Positions 18,201 to 28,391 are shown, counted from the stretch's first letter. The stretch: DNA of 38,682 bases from an uncultured Rhodospirillales bacterium (GCA_903860935.1 CAIOSQ010000461.1:1-38682); one strand, 5' to 3'. Translations and numbers: made by a program. The notes: a model not told the origin generated them from the sequence alone.

Positions 18201-18365
18201 ATGGCCAGCGCCCCGGACAGCAAGAATTACCCCTACACCGAAAATCACGTCGCGATGTGGGGCACGTTCTGCACCATCGCGAAATGGGTGACGATCCTGT
18301 CGGTGATCAGCCTGATTCTCATGGCCGCGTTCCTGACTGGCGACCACCGGTCGACCGGCGGCTGA
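18201..18365 (+). CDS. aa3-type cytochrome c oxidase small subunit IV
   Basis: A 54-aa protein too short for the ORF track: MASAPDSKNYPYTENHVAMW, then the helix segment WVTILSVISLILMAAFLTG, ending HRSTGG. This layout, a short polar start with a Y-x-Y-x-E-N/H-x-x-M-W motif and one C-terminal membrane helix, matches the bacterial aa3-type oxidase subunit IV family (PF07835 from memory) common in alphaproteobacteria. It would sit in the inner membrane with the CtaC/D/E core, whose genes are not in the window. An AGGAGAG Shine-Dalgarno precedes the ATG. A strong hairpin follows the stop. Confidence 0.72.
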   Translation: MASAPDSKNYPYTENHVAMWGTFCTIAKWVTILSVISLILMAAFLTGDHRSTGG

Positions 18366-18372
18366 GCGCTGG

Positions 18373-18402
18373 GGGCGCGGGAGGGCACCGCCCCCCGCGC
18401 CC
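18373..18402. terminator. Strong bidirectional hairpin between oxidase subunit IV and alaS
   Basis: GGGCGCGGG pairs with CCCGCGCCC (9 bp), and inside it GGGC pairs with GCCC around the loop ACC, with a single A bulge. It fills most of the 43-bp gap between convergent genes, so it can end both transcripts. No T-tract is present on either side. Confidence 0.6.
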
Positions 18403-18408
18403 GCGACG

Positions 18409-21045
18409 TCACGAAGCGGCCAGCGCCTTACGAAGTGCGGCCAGGGCCTGCTCGGCCTTGGCACCCTCCGGACCTCCACCCTGGGCCATGTCCGGACGCC
18501 CACCGCCACCTTTACCGCCCAGCTCCGCGACGGCGAGCCGCACAAGGCCCACGGCATCGATACGCCCGGCAAGATCGGCGGTCACACCGACCACGACCGA
18601 GGCCTTGCCGTCCTCGACCGAGATGACGGCCGCAACACCGCTGCCCAGCTTGGCCTTGAGATCATCCACGAGCGGCTTGAGCTCGCGCCCCGGAACGCCA
18701 GCGAGGCATTGCAGCGTCGCCTTGACGCCACCGATCTCCTCGATCGCGGGTCCGGCGGCGCTGCCGCCCGTCGCGAGGGCGCGCCGAGCCTCGGCCAGTT
18801 CGCGCTCCAGCCGCCGCTTGTCCTCGACCAGCGCGGCGATGCGGGCCGGCAGATCGCCCGGCGCCGCCTTGAGGGCCGCCGCGCTTTCGCGCACCAGCCG
18901 TTCCTGCTCGTCGAGATAGGCCAGCGCTCCCTTCGCCGTGACCGCCTCCACGCGCCGGACACCTGCCGCCACAGCCCCCTCCGAGATCAGCTTGAACAGG
19001 CCGATATCGCCGGTCCGCCGTACATGGGTGCCGCCGCAGAGTTCGGTCGACAGATGGCCATCGCCCTCCCCCATCGACACCACCCGGACTTCGTCGCCGT
19101 ATTTCTCGCCGAAAAGCGCGAGCGCGCCAGCCTCGACGGCCGCGTCCGGGCTCATCAGCCGGGTCACGACCTCGGCGTTCGCGAGCACCGCCGCGTTCAC
19201 GACCGTCTCGACCGCCCGGATATCCTCCTGGGACAGGGCCGTGGGATGGGAGATATCGAAGCGCAGCCGCTGTGGCCCCACGAGAGATCCCTTTTGGGTC
19301 ACGTGTTCGCCCAGCCGCGCCCGCAGCGCCGCATGCAATAGATGGGTGGCGGAGTGATTGGCGCGCATGGCCGCCCGGCGCTCGCCGTCCACGATCAGTT
19401 CGACCGAGTCGCCGACCTTGAGATGGCCGCCCTCCAGCCGCCCGACATGGGCATGGACGTCGCCCAGTTTCTTTTGCGTGTCCGAGACGACGAAGCTCGC
19501 CGCCCCGGCCCTGATCGCGCCGGCATCGCCAAGCTGACCACCGGATTCGCCGTAGAACGGTGTCTGGTTGACGATGACGACACCCTCGTCACCGGCCAAG
19601 AGTTCAGGGACTTCGGCGCCGCCCTTCAGCAAGGCGACCACCTGCCCCTCGGCACGCTCCGTATCATAGCCAAGGAATTCGGTGGCGCCGACGCGTTCGC
19701 GCAGCGGGAACCACATCTTCTCGGTTCCGATTTCGCCCGATCCGGCCCAGGATGCGCGCGCCGCCTCCCGCGCCTTCCCAAGCGCGGTGTTGAAGCCGTC
19801 GGTGTCGACCTTGAGGCCGCGACCACGCAGCACGTCCTGGGTCAGGTCAAGGGGGAAGCCGAACGTGTCGTAGAGCCGGAACGCGACATCCCCGCCCAGG
19901 ACACCGCCGACGGTGAGCGCCGACGTCGCCTCGTCGAGGAGCCGCAAACCCCGGTCGAGCGTGTCCTTGAACCGCGTCTCCTCGAGTTTCAGCGTCTCCG
20001 TGATCAACGGCTGGGCACGGACTAATTCGGGATAGGCCTGCCCCATCATCTCGATCAGCGCCGGAACAAGGCGGAACATCAGCGGGTCCCTGCACCCCAT
20101 CATATGCGCATGCCGCATGGCCCGGCGCATGATGCGGCGCAGCACGTAGCCGCGACCCTCGTTAGACGGCAGGACCCCATCGGCGATGAGGAAGGACGAC
20201 GCGCGCAGGTGATCCGCGACCACGCGATGCGACACCTTGTGTGCGCCATCGGGGTCGGTCGCGGACGCATCGGCTGAGGCCAGGATCAACCGGCGCAGCA
20301 GATCGGTGTCGTAATTGTCGTGCTTGCCCTGCAACAGCGCGGTGATGCGCTCCAGCCCCATACCCGTGTCGATCGAGGGCTTGGGCAGGGCGACGCGCTC
20401 ACCCGGTGCCACCTGCTCGAACTGCATGAAGACCAGGTTCCAGATCTCGATGAACCTGTCACCATCGGCATCGGGGCTACCTGGCGGACCGCCGGCGATG
20501 CCGGGTCCGTGATCGTAGAAGATCTCCGAGCAAGGCCCGCATGGCCCTGTATCGCCCATCGCCCAGAAATTATCCGAAGTTGCGATCCGGATGATGCGTG
20601 AGTCCGGGAGCCCCGCGATCTTGCGCCAATGCCCGGCCGCCTCGTCGTCGTCATGGTAGACGGTCACGAGCAAGCGGTCCTTGTCGACGCCGTAGCTGCG
20701 GGTGATGAGGTTCCACGCGAGCTCGATCGCTGTTTCCTTGAAATAATCCCCGAAGGAGAAATTGCCGAGCATCTCGAAGAACGTGTGGTGGCGCGCGGTG
20801 TAGCCGACATTCTCGAGGTCGTTGTGCTTGCCGCCGGCACGGACGCATTTCTGCGACGTTGCGGCGCGACGATAGGGGCGGCTTTCCTGGCCCGTGAAGA
20901 CGTTTTTGAACTGCACCATCCCGGCATTGGTGAACATCAACGTCGGATCGTTGCGCGGCACGAGCGGCGACGAGGCGACGACCTGGTGAGCGTTCTTGCC
21001 GAAATAGTCCAGGAAGGTGGAACGGATCTCGTTGGCAGACGCCAT
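18409..21045 (-). CDS. alaS: Alanyl-tRNA synthetase
   Basis: An 878-aa class II synthetase that charges tRNA-Ala. The catalytic domain starts [43 protein letters not shown] and contains [19 protein letters not shown]. The editing domain has the HxxxH metal motif in [13 protein letters not shown] and the distal Cys/His in [15 protein letters not shown]-terminal coiled coil and DHHA1 segment follow ([15 protein letters not shown]). Length is normal and every domain is present. The start at 21045 is the conserved one; the ORF-track start adds 16 spurious residues. It lies 525 bp downstream of recA on the same strand, separated by structured RNA signals. Confidence 0.97.
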   Translation of the reverse strand: MASANEIRSTFLDYFGKNAHQVVASSPLVPRNDPTLMFTNAGMVQFKNVFTGQESRPYRRAATSQKCVRAGGKHNDLENVGYTARHHTFFEMLGNFSFGDYFKETAIELAWNLITRSYGVDKDRLLVTVYHDDDEAAGHWRKIAGLPDSRIIRIATSDNFWAMGDTGPCGPCSEIFYDHGPGIAGGPPGSPDADGDRFIEIWNLVFMQFEQVAPGERVALPKPSIDTGMGLERITALLQGKHDNYDTDLLRRLILASADASATDPDGAHKVSHRVVADHLRASSFLIADGVLPSNEGRGYVLRRIMRRAMRHAHMMGCRDPLMFRLVPALIEMMGQAYPELVRAQPLITETLKLEETRFKDTLDRGLRLLDEATSALTVGGVLGGDVAFRLYDTFGFPLDLTQDVLRGRGLKVDTDGFNTALGKAREAARASWAGSGEIGTEKMWFPLRERVGATEFLGYDTERAEGQVVALLKGGAEVPELLAGDEGVVIVNQTPFYGESGGQLGDAGAIRAGAASFVVSDTQKKLGDVHAHVGRLEGGHLKVGDSVELIVDGERRAAMRANHSATHLLHAALRARLGEHVTQKGSLVGPQRLRFDISHPTALSQEDIRAVETVVNAAVLANAEVVTRLMSPDAAVEAGALALFGEKYGDEVRVVSMGEGDGHLSTELCGGTHVRRTGDIGLFKLISEGAVAAGVRRVEAVTAKGALAYLDEQERLVRESAAALKAAPGDLPARIAALVEDKRRLERELAEARRALATGGSAAGPAIEEIGGVKATLQCLAGVPGRELKPLVDDLKAKLGSGVAAVISVEDGKASVVVGVTADLAGRIDAVGLVRLAVAELGGKGGGGRPDMAQGGGPEGAKAEQALAALRKALAAS

Positions 21046-21409
21046 GACCGATCGCCTCGTCTCTGCGGGTTGATGAACCGGAGCGACATGCATATCCGGC
21101 CCGGCGCGTCCGCATCACACGGCCGGCGCGTCAAACGCAGCCGCCGCACCTGACCGCGATCGCTCCGGTGGGAGGTTTACCGTCGAGACCGCGGGCCTGT
21201 CCAGCAAGCGCCCCGTTTAGAACGGACACGTGAGTGCCGAAGGTGAAATCGCCGAAAACGTGAACCGCGCGACGAGATCGGGTCTGGGCGTGATCCCATG
21301 CAGCAGAGACGAGATCGTCTCGAAGACAAGAGCCCCCTCGCTACCGAGAGTCCCCTAGCTACGAGCTGTTGCGCCGAAGACGCATCACCCTGCCACAGCA
21401 GCACTGCCG

Positions 21410-21482
21410 AAAAACGAGAGGCGGAGCCCCATGCGGTACCGGTAGGGACGGTAGGGCGCATGGAACTCCGCCTCGCCTCTCG
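21410..21482 (-). terminator. Long hairpin plus TTTTT on the minus strand (terminator or sRNA 3' end)
   Basis: On the minus strand, CGAGAG, then GGAG/CCATGCG-type arms (21415-21435 against 21457-21482) give 6+6+7 paired bases with a 5-nt bulge and a 2-nt mismatch. They are followed at once by TTTTT (21414-21410). The 21-nt loop reads CCCTACCGTCCCTACCGGTAC, a direct repeat of CCCTACCG. It is the only hairpin in the window seen with a proper T-tract. Confidence 0.65.
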
Positions 21483-21536
21483 ACGCACACCCGCTGTGAC
21501 AGCGAAAAACAGCGGGGGCGGAGAGCCCGGAAATCA

Positions 21537-21557
21537 GCGGCCAGACCCTATGGCCGC
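21537..21557 (-). terminator. Hairpin just after recA
   Basis: A perfect 7-bp stem GCGGCCA/TGGCCGC with a 7-nt loop, 13 bp after the recA stop. On the minus strand it is followed by TGATTTCC, only a weak T-tract. It may form the recA mRNA 3' end together with the longer hairpin downstream. Confidence 0.45.
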
Positions 21558-21570
21558 CCCGTCCGCCTCG

Positions 21571-22719
<1,149 letters not shown>

Positions 22720-22809
22720 CGCTGATGGCTCCTCTTATCCTGTCGCCTCGATTCGCGAAACGGCAGCCTGGACAGATGACCGCGCCTCGCTCTAGCCCCA
22801 AGGGCTATG

Positions 22810-22824
22810 TACCTGATTTGTTCT
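22810..22824. promoter_or_regulatory. Candidate LexA (SOS) operator 1
   Basis: GTAC-CTGATTT-GTTC; on the recA strand GAAC-AAATCAG-GTAC followed by a TACATA hexamer that could be a -10 element. It differs by one base from the alphaproteobacterial GTTC-N7-GTTC SOS box and lies about 90 bp upstream of the recA start. Confidence 0.5.
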
Positions 22825-22865
22825 TGTCGACAGCAGGCGAACCGGCGGCGCCGACACCCGCGAAT

Positions 22866-22880
22866 GTACACTTTTTGTTC
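22866..22880. promoter_or_regulatory. Candidate LexA (SOS) operator 2
   Basis: GTAC-ACTTTTT-GTTC, same half-sites and same 7-bp spacing as operator 1, offset by exactly 56 bp. On the recA strand it reads GAACAAAAAGTGTACATT, again overlapping a -10-like TACATT. The shared GAACAAA...GTACAT core makes chance less likely. Confidence 0.5.
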
Positions 22881-23098
22881 TCGCTCGCAAGCAGCATCGT
22901 GCGGCGTACCACGTTGGGCATGAAGCCTCCGCCCGAACGCTCGGCCGGAAAGGAACCGTTAACGGAACCGCGCCATAAAGTACGACCATGAGGGCCGTAC
23001 TGGTGCCATGTCGGAAATCTCTGGCATCGGCCTTGTATGCTGGCCAAAACTGGCGACTGTTCCCGCGCATCTGGCCACAGCAAGTTTTCCGGTGATCC

Positions 23099-24742
23099 TT
23101 GTCCGCAGATCTCCATCGCTTCATGTCCTTTGCCTTCGCCGGGGCGGACCTGCTGATCGAGGTGGATGACAACCTCACCATCACCTTTGCCCTGGGCGCG
23201 ACCAAGGGACTGACCCCGACGTCGGATTCGCATCTGACCGGCAAGTCCCTGAAACTGATCGTCGCCGAGTCCGATCACGCCTATGTCGCCGCTCTGCTCA
23301 ATGGCTTGAAACCGGCCAGTCGCTGCGGACCGGTCCTGGTCCGACTGGCGATGACGCGCGAGGATGGAACGCCGCGCGACGCCCTGCTCAATGCCTGCCG
23401 GCTTCCGACGTCGCCCGACAAGATCAACCTGACGCTGGGGCAGGTCTCGCTCACGGGCGCCATGCATGCCGCGTCCAGGCGCAACGGTGCGGACGGCCAA
23501 CTGCTCGACGAGGGGAGTTTCACCACCGCGGCGGCCCAGTTGTCGGACGCGGCGCGCAATCTGCGCAGACCCCTTGAATTGACATTCCTCGACCTGCCGG
23601 AATTGCAAAATCCCGACGGCGCGATGAGCAAGGACCAGACGCAAGTTCTGGTCAATCGCGTCGCCACGATGCTGCGCGCGGCCTCGATCGATGGCTCGAC
23701 CGCGGCGCGGCTTGGCCCGGGACGTTTCGGTGTCGTCCATGATCCGGCACAGAGTTCCGACGACCTGATGTCCAAGGTCTCGGAAGTCGCGATCCTGCCA
23801 GACGGCACACCACTTCAAGTGAGCAAGTCCTCCGTCGATATCGCGCGCGCGGACATGACCTCCGGCACCGCGGTGCGATCGATACGCTACGTCGTCGAGC
23901 AGGTTGCCAAATCCGGCATCGATCCAAACAAGCCGACGGACCTCCTCGAGGTCTTCAATTCGATGGTCAAGACGACGCTTCAAAGGGTTCGTACCTTCAA
24001 CGACGCGGTCAGGGACTCCCAGTTCTCCCTCGTCTACCAGCCGATCGTCACGCTCGCGACGGGGCGGTACCATCATTTCGAGGTGTTGACACGCTTCAAG
24101 CCCGACGAAAGCCCGCTGAACATCATTCAGTTCGCCGAAGAAGTGGGCATCATCGAGCGTCTCGATCTGGCCGTGGCGACACGAATGGTCGACGCGCTGC
24201 GGCGCCCTGGCATGGATCGCCGGACCTCCTTCGCAATCAATGTCTCCGGCAATTCCCTCGCCAACCCTGTCTTCGTGAAGTGCTTCCTCGACCTGTTGCG
24301 CGACAACAAGACCATGGCGCCGCGCCTGGCGATCGAGATCACCGAGAGCGCGCGGCTCAAGAATCTGGAAGACACCAACCGGATCCTTCAGGACATCCGC
24401 GCCGAAGGCTTCAAGGTCTCGCTCGACGATTTCGGCGCCGGGTCCGCGAGTTTCCAGTATCTCCAGGCCCTCACTGTCGATTTCGTCAAGATCGACGGGG
24501 CCTATGTCAAGCGCCTGGGGCAGTCGCAGCGCGACGACACGATGATCAAGGGCCTCGTGCGCATGTGCGAGGATCTCAATGTGGGAACCATCGCGGAAAT
24601 GGTGGAAACGCGCGAGCAGGTAGACATACTGCGCGGGATCGGCGTCGAGATGGCGCAGGGATATTACTTCGGGCGCCCGACGCCCGAGCCGTCCCTTCCC
24701 TGGGACTTTGCCCAGCAACAGATGCGCTTCTCGAACCGCTGA
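23099..24742 (+). CDS. EAL-domain c-di-GMP phosphodiesterase with degenerate GGDEF-like and PAS-like regions
   Basis: About 547 aa, probably cytoplasmic. Residues 1-120 look PAS-like (GADLLIEVDDNLTITFALGAT, GKSLKLIVAESD). Residues 140-270 resemble a GGDEF fold, but the signature is LGPGRFG, so no cyclase activity is expected. Residues 300-547 form an EAL domain: EVL at 328-330, NVSG at 381-384, EITES, LDDFGAGSASF at about 442-452, VKIDG and QGYYFG. The acidic and Lys ligands are mostly present, so hydrolysis of c-di-GMP is likely. The track start is TTG; an ATG at 23123 is an alternative. It diverges from recA and may share its SOS-type operators. c-di-GMP control of the nearby flagellar system is a reasonable inference. 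Confidence 0.85.
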   Translation: MSADLHRFMSFAFAGADLLIEVDDNLTITFALGATKGLTPTSDSHLTGKSLKLIVAESDHAYVAALLNGLKPASRCGPVLVRLAMTREDGTPRDALLNACRLPTSPDKINLTLGQVSLTGAMHAASRRNGADGQLLDEGSFTTAAAQLSDAARNLRRPLELTFLDLPELQNPDGAMSKDQTQVLVNRVATMLRAASIDGSTAARLGPGRFGVVHDPAQSSDDLMSKVSEVAILPDGTPLQVSKSSVDIARADMTSGTAVRSIRYVVEQVAKSGIDPNKPTDLLEVFNSMVKTTLQRVRTFNDAVRDSQFSLVYQPIVTLATGRYHHFEVLTRFKPDESPLNIIQFAEEVGIIERLDLAVATRMVDALRRPGMDRRTSFAINVSGNSLANPVFVKCFLDLLRDNKTMAPRLAIEITESARLKNLEDTNRILQDIRAEGFKVSLDDFGAGSASFQYLQALTVDFVKIDGAYVKRLGQSQRDDTMIKGLVRMCEDLNVGTIAEMVETREQVDILRGIGVEMAQGYYFGRPTPEPSLPWDFAQQQMRFSNR

Positions 24743-24746
24743 GCCT

Positions 24747-24759
24747 CGCCCGCCGGGCG
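24747..24759. terminator. Compact hairpin between convergent EAL gene and cckA
   Basis: CGCCC-GCC-GGGCG fills the 18-bp gap between the two stop codons. The short stem has no T-tract, so function is uncertain, but the position fits a bidirectional terminator. Confidence 0.35.
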
Positions 24760-24760
24760 C

Positions 24761-27202
24761 TTAGGCGATGACCTGCTTCACCTTGCCGGCCAGTTGCTCG
24801 AGCGTGAAAGGCTTGGGCAGGAAATGTACGTCGCTCGCCGAATCCAGGCGCTTGCGGAACGTCTCCTCGGCATAGCCGGAGATGCAGATCACCCGCATCG
24901 TCGGGCGCTGCTCTCGCACGCGCTTGATGAGTTCCGTACCATCCATCTGCGGCATCACGACATCGGTGACGAGGACATCGATCTGCGGATGCGTGGCCAA
25001 CAACTCCAGCGCGTTCTCCCCCGATCGGGCCTCGATGACCTTGTAACCCTTGTTGCGCAGCGCCCGCGCCGAGAACAGGCGCACGGCATCCTCGTCCTCG
25101 ACCAGCATGACGGTGCCGGCCCCCGTCGTGTCGGACCGGCGGGCCTCGGCGACGGTCTCGACGGGCTTCGCGATCTCGCCCTTCCAGCGCGGCAGGAGAA
25201 TACGGAACGTCGTCCCGCGCCCGACGGTGGAATCCACCGATACGAAGCCGCCAGTCTGCTTCACGATGCCGTAGACCGTCGACAGTCCCAGCCCGGTTCC
25301 TGAGCCGAGTTCCTTGGTCGAGAAGAAGGGCTCGAAGATGCGCCCGAGATTCTCGGGCGGAATCCCGATGCCGGTGTCGCCCACCTCGATCAGCACGTAG
25401 TCGCCCACCGGCACGGTCTCGACGCCACGCTGCTCGGGACGCTCCAGGGTCACGTTCGCGGTCCTGATCGTCAGACGCCCGCCTCCGGGCATCGCGTCGC
25501 GGGCGTTGACGGCAAGATTGATGACGACCTGCTCGAACTGCCCCTGATCGACGCGGACGAGATGCAGATCCCGGGCGTGGACGATCTGGAGCGCGATGTT
25601 CTCGCCGATCAGCCGCCGCAGCAGATGGGTCAACTCGCTGAGCGGATCGGTGATGTCCGTGACGGTCGGCTTGAGCGTCTGCTGGCGGGAGAACGCGAGG
25701 AGCTGGCGCACGAGATTGGCGGCACGGTTCGCGTTCTGCTTGATCTGCATGATGTCGGCGAAGGACGGGTCGCCAGGCCGATGGCGCAGCAACAACAGAT
25801 CGCAGAAGCCGATCATCGCAGTCAGCAGGTTGTTGAAGTCGTGCGCGACGCCACCAGCAAGTTGGCCGACCGCCTGCATCTTCTGCGATTGCGTGAACTG
25901 GACTTCGAGCCGCTTCTGGTCGGTCACGTCGAGGAAATGCAGCACGAGTTCGGCATTGCCGGACGCCGCCTGCTCGACCCGGGCGGCATAGAGCGATACC
26001 GACACCTCGCGGCCGCCCTGCGCCACGAAGCGCGCCTCCATGCTGCCCGTCGGATCGTCGCCCCGCGCGATGCGGCCCAGTCGCGCCGTGATGTCGGCGC
26101 GCTCGTCGGCGTGCAGAAACTCGGCGAGCGCCCGACCGCGCGCGGCGCCACGCGAAAACCCGGTCAGCCGACAAAACGCCGCGTTGCAGGCATCGATCCG
26201 CGTGACGGCATCGAGCCGCGCGATCGCGACCGGCGCCTCCTCGAAGAGACGCATGAACCCCTGCTCCGTGCGCGCCAGGGCGGCTGCCATCGCGCGCTCG
26301 GGCCCAAGATCACGCACGACGGCACGGATGGTCACGGCGCCATCGGGACCGATCACCGGGGTCTGGGAAATGAAGACCGGCATGCGTCGCCCGTGCCGGC
26401 CGCGAAGCACGGCCTCGCCCATTGCATGCGTGCCGCCGCCGACCGGATCATGGGGCGGTGTTCCTGGCGGCGGCGGTTCCAGCAGCACGTCGTGAAGGCG
26501 CCGCGGTCGCGCCCCGTCGTCCTCATTGCCGATCCAATCGGCCAGCGTCGCGTTCGTGTAGAGGAAACGCCCGTCGCCATCCACGGCATAGAACCCGACG
26601 GGCGCCCGTTCGAGGAAGTCGACGACCTTCGCGCGCTCCTCGGCCAGGATCCGTTCGGTGCGCCGCTGCACCGTGACGTCGTCGATCTCCCACGACGTGT
26701 AGCCGGCATGCCCGCCGAAGCCGTCGACCGTGATGTCCCAGTAACGCCCCTCGTCGCGCCCGCCATTCAAGACGACGGAAAACCGACGCTCCGCTCCGCC
26801 ACGCGCGTCATCCCACGCCTGGGCGAGGGCGTCGCGGGCCGGATCGTCGGGATCGAGACGCTCGGCGAGCCAGCGCAGCCCCGGTGCCTCCGGCATACCG
26901 AATGCAACACGGAAGGCGAGGTTCGACCAGATCACCCGGCCACCCGGATCCATGACCACCCGCGCGCGGGCCTCGGCGCCCTCCACAAGTTCGAGGATCC
27001 GCGCGGAGCCGGTTGGCCCGCGCGCCAGAACGAGCCGCGCCACCACCGCGCCCAGCGCGCCGCCAGCGACAGCCGCCGCGATCGACAGCGCCGACATGGA
27101 GGGCATTGCGACCTGCGCGGCAAAGACACCGACCGCCGGAAACCCCGCCGCGCACAACCCCGCCATGGCAGTCGTCGCCCAGGCCTGTCCCGATCTGTTC
27201 AT
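24761..27202 (-). CDS. cckA: Cell-cycle hybrid histidine kinase CckA
   Basis: An 813-aa sensor kinase. Two hydrophobic stretches lie at about residues 8-30 and 38-60, followed by PAS-type regions at about 75-180, 190-300 and 315-428. The HisKA/ATPase part opens with FTQSQKMQAVGQLAGGVAHDFNNLLTAMIGFCDLLL, where His 454 is the phosphorylation site, then NLAVNARDAM, GDTGIGI and GTGLGLST. A C-terminal receiver has VEDED, phospho-Asp about 747 in VTDVVMP, and Lys in PKPF. The kinase core is strikingly CckA-like. CckA drives ChpT and then CtrA. The start at 27202 has a CGGAGCAG Shine-Dalgarno; the ORF-track extension is shadow of flhB. It follows flhB by 88 bp. Confidence 0.9.
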   Translation of the reverse strand: MNRSGQAWATTAMAGLCAAGFPAVGVFAAQVAMPSMSALSIAAAVAGGALGAVVARLVLARGPTGSARILELVEGAEARARVVMDPGGRVIWSNLAFRVAFGMPEAPGLRWLAERLDPDDPARDALAQAWDDARGGAERRFSVVLNGGRDEGRYWDITVDGFGGHAGYTSWEIDDVTVQRRTERILAEERAKVVDFLERAPVGFYAVDGDGRFLYTNATLADWIGNEDDGARPRRLHDVLLEPPPPGTPPHDPVGGGTHAMGEAVLRGRHGRRMPVFISQTPVIGPDGAVTIRAVVRDLGPERAMAAALARTEQGFMRLFEEAPVAIARLDAVTRIDACNAAFCRLTGFSRGAARGRALAEFLHADERADITARLGRIARGDDPTGSMEARFVAQGGREVSVSLYAARVEQAASGNAELVLHFLDVTDQKRLEVQFTQSQKMQAVGQLAGGVAHDFNNLLTAMIGFCDLLLLRHRPGDPSFADIMQIKQNANRAANLVRQLLAFSRQQTLKPTVTDITDPLSELTHLLRRLIGENIALQIVHARDLHLVRVDQGQFEQVVINLAVNARDAMPGGGRLTIRTANVTLERPEQRGVETVPVGDYVLIEVGDTGIGIPPENLGRIFEPFFSTKELGSGTGLGLSTVYGIVKQTGGFVSVDSTVGRGTTFRILLPRWKGEIAKPVETVAEARRSDTTGAGTVMLVEDEDAVRLFSARALRNKGYKVIEARSGENALELLATHPQIDVLVTDVVMPQMDGTELIKRVREQRPTMRVICISGYAEETFRKRLDSASDVHFLPKPFTLEQLAGKVKQVIA

Positions 27203-27290
27203 CGCTGCTCCGACCCCGTCCGTCCGCTCATCCCATCCCCGATCCCTCGCGCGCGTCGCGGCAAACACCCGGGCTTGCCCAACCGACACG

Positions 27291-28376
27291 TCATTGGGGT
27301 CTCGGGCGCTGGCTACCCGATTTGAGGCGCCACACATAGCTGATGATCTCCGCGACCGCCTTGTAGTGCTCGGGCTCGATCGCCCGGTCGACCTCGACCG
27401 TCGCGTGGAGGGCGCGGGCGAGCGGCGGGTTTTCGACGATCGGCACCTTGTTTTCCGTCGCGATCTCGCGAATGCGCAGGGCGATCCTGTCGGTCCCCTT
27501 GGCGACGACCATCGGCGCTTCCATGGCGTCGCGATCGTATTTGAGCGCAACGGCATAGTGGGTCGGATTGGTGATCACGACATCGGCCTTCGGCACGGCC
27601 GACATCATCCGGCGGCGCGAACGTTCCTGACGGATCTGGCGCAGCTTCGCCTTCACCATCGGATCGCCTTCCTGCTCCTTGAACTCGTCGCGCAATTCGG
27701 TCCGCGTCATCCGCAGGTCGCGCTGCAGCTTGATCCGCTGATAGACGACGTCGACGCCGGCGATCACCGCCGTCACCGCGACGGTCGCGATCAGCAATTT
27801 GAGGGTCAGATCGGCCGTCGTGACGAGCGATTGCTGCGGCTCTTGGAGCACCATGAGGGGCAAAGTGTCGAAATCTGGAACGGCGACGATCCAGAAGATC
27901 CAGGCGACCACCGCGAGCTTGATCAGCCCCTTGGCGAATTCGACCAGTGACGAAACGGAAAACAGCCGCGACACCCCCTTCAGCGGGGAAACCTTGCTGA
28001 ATTGCGGCTTGATGGCCTCTGGCGCCACCATCCAGCCGACTTGGACATATCCCGCCGCGAGCCCGGCCACGAGTACGGCCAGGACGATCGGCCCGCACAG
28101 CATCCCCACCGCCAGCGCCCAGTCACCCATCATGCCCTGGAGATCGCCGATCTCGATGCGCATGAGGTGCGCATCTCCAAGGGAGGTCGAGAAGAGCACG
28201 CGCAGACGATCGGCCATCCACGGGGAAAACCCCGCGAGCGCCACGGTCGAGGCGAAGAGCACGAACCAGTTGTTGACCTCGCGCGACGACGCGACCTGCC
28301 CACGCTTGCGCGCGTCGTCCAGTCGCTTTTGCGACGGCTCCTCGGTCTTGGAACTCTCGTCGTTGTCGTCGGCCAT
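27291..28376 (-). CDS. flhB: Flagellar export switch protein FlhB
   Basis: A 361-aa component of the flagellar type III export gate in the inner membrane. The N-terminus has DESSKTEEPSQKRLDDARKRGQVASSREV, typical of FlhB, followed by four hydrophobic helices up to about residue 212. The cytoplasmic domain contains the self-cleavage site ITNPTHYAVALKY, with cleavage between Asn 270 and Pro 271, which switches export from rod/hook to filament proteins. It is 15 bp after fliR in the flgB-to-cckA series. Length and motifs are normal. Confidence 0.97.
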   Translation of the reverse strand: MADDNDESSKTEEPSQKRLDDARKRGQVASSREVNNWFVLFASTVALAGFSPWMADRLRVLFSTSLGDAHLMRIEIGDLQGMMGDWALAVGMLCGPIVLAVLVAGLAAGYVQVGWMVAPEAIKPQFSKVSPLKGVSRLFSVSSLVEFAKGLIKLAVVAWIFWIVAVPDFDTLPLMVLQEPQQSLVTTADLTLKLLIATVAVTAVIAGVDVVYQRIKLQRDLRMTRTELRDEFKEQEGDPMVKAKLRQIRQERSRRRMMSAVPKADVVITNPTHYAVALKYDRDAMEAPMVVAKGTDRIALRIREIATENKVPIVENPPLARALHATVEVDRAIEPEHYKAVAEIISYVWRLKSGSQRPRPQ

Positions 28377-28391
28377 GCGATCCGCCCGCGC

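Larger units (their letters stand above)
21046..21570 (-). other. 525-nt recA-alaS intergenic region, rich in inverted repeats; no convincing gene
   Basis: No credible protein is seen; the 103-aa minus-strand ORF is Arg/Ser-rich and looks like out-of-frame noise. Reading the minus strand from recA there is first a 7-bp hairpin, then a CGCTG/CAGCG segment with alternative pairings around a T5 stretch, then a long imperfect hairpin ending in TTTTT, then TGCG-T-CTTCGG-CGCA, a UUCG-type tetraloop, and further short hairpins such as GTCT-TCG-AGAC. This could be the recA 3' region plus the alaS leader, or a small RNA gene. No T-box or other known leader was recognised. Confidence 0.5.
22720..23098. 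other. recA / EAL-gene divergent intergenic region
   Basis: 379 bp holding the promoters of both divergent genes. It contains two GTAC-N7-GTTC boxes near recA, listed separately. Towards the EAL gene it has the 10-bp palindrome CCGTTAACGG inside a GGAACCG direct repeat (near 22960), and an inverted repeat AGTACG...CGTACT (near 22980-23003). No small gene or tRNA was found. Confidence 0.5.

Noticed and set aside
21177-21488. 103-aa minus-strand ORF in the recA-alaS spacer
   Set aside because: It runs through the terminator-like hairpin, is Arg/Ser-rich and lacks a convincing ribosome-binding site.
21046-21570. tmRNA or 6S RNA in the recA-alaS spacer
   Set aside because: I found no tmRNA tag or tRNA-like ends and could not build the 6S closing stem and central bubble; only generic hairpins are evident.
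22805-24718. 637-aa minus-strand ORF opposite the EAL gene
   Set aside because: The plus-strand product has clear EAL motifs; the opposite frame has no recognisable domain.
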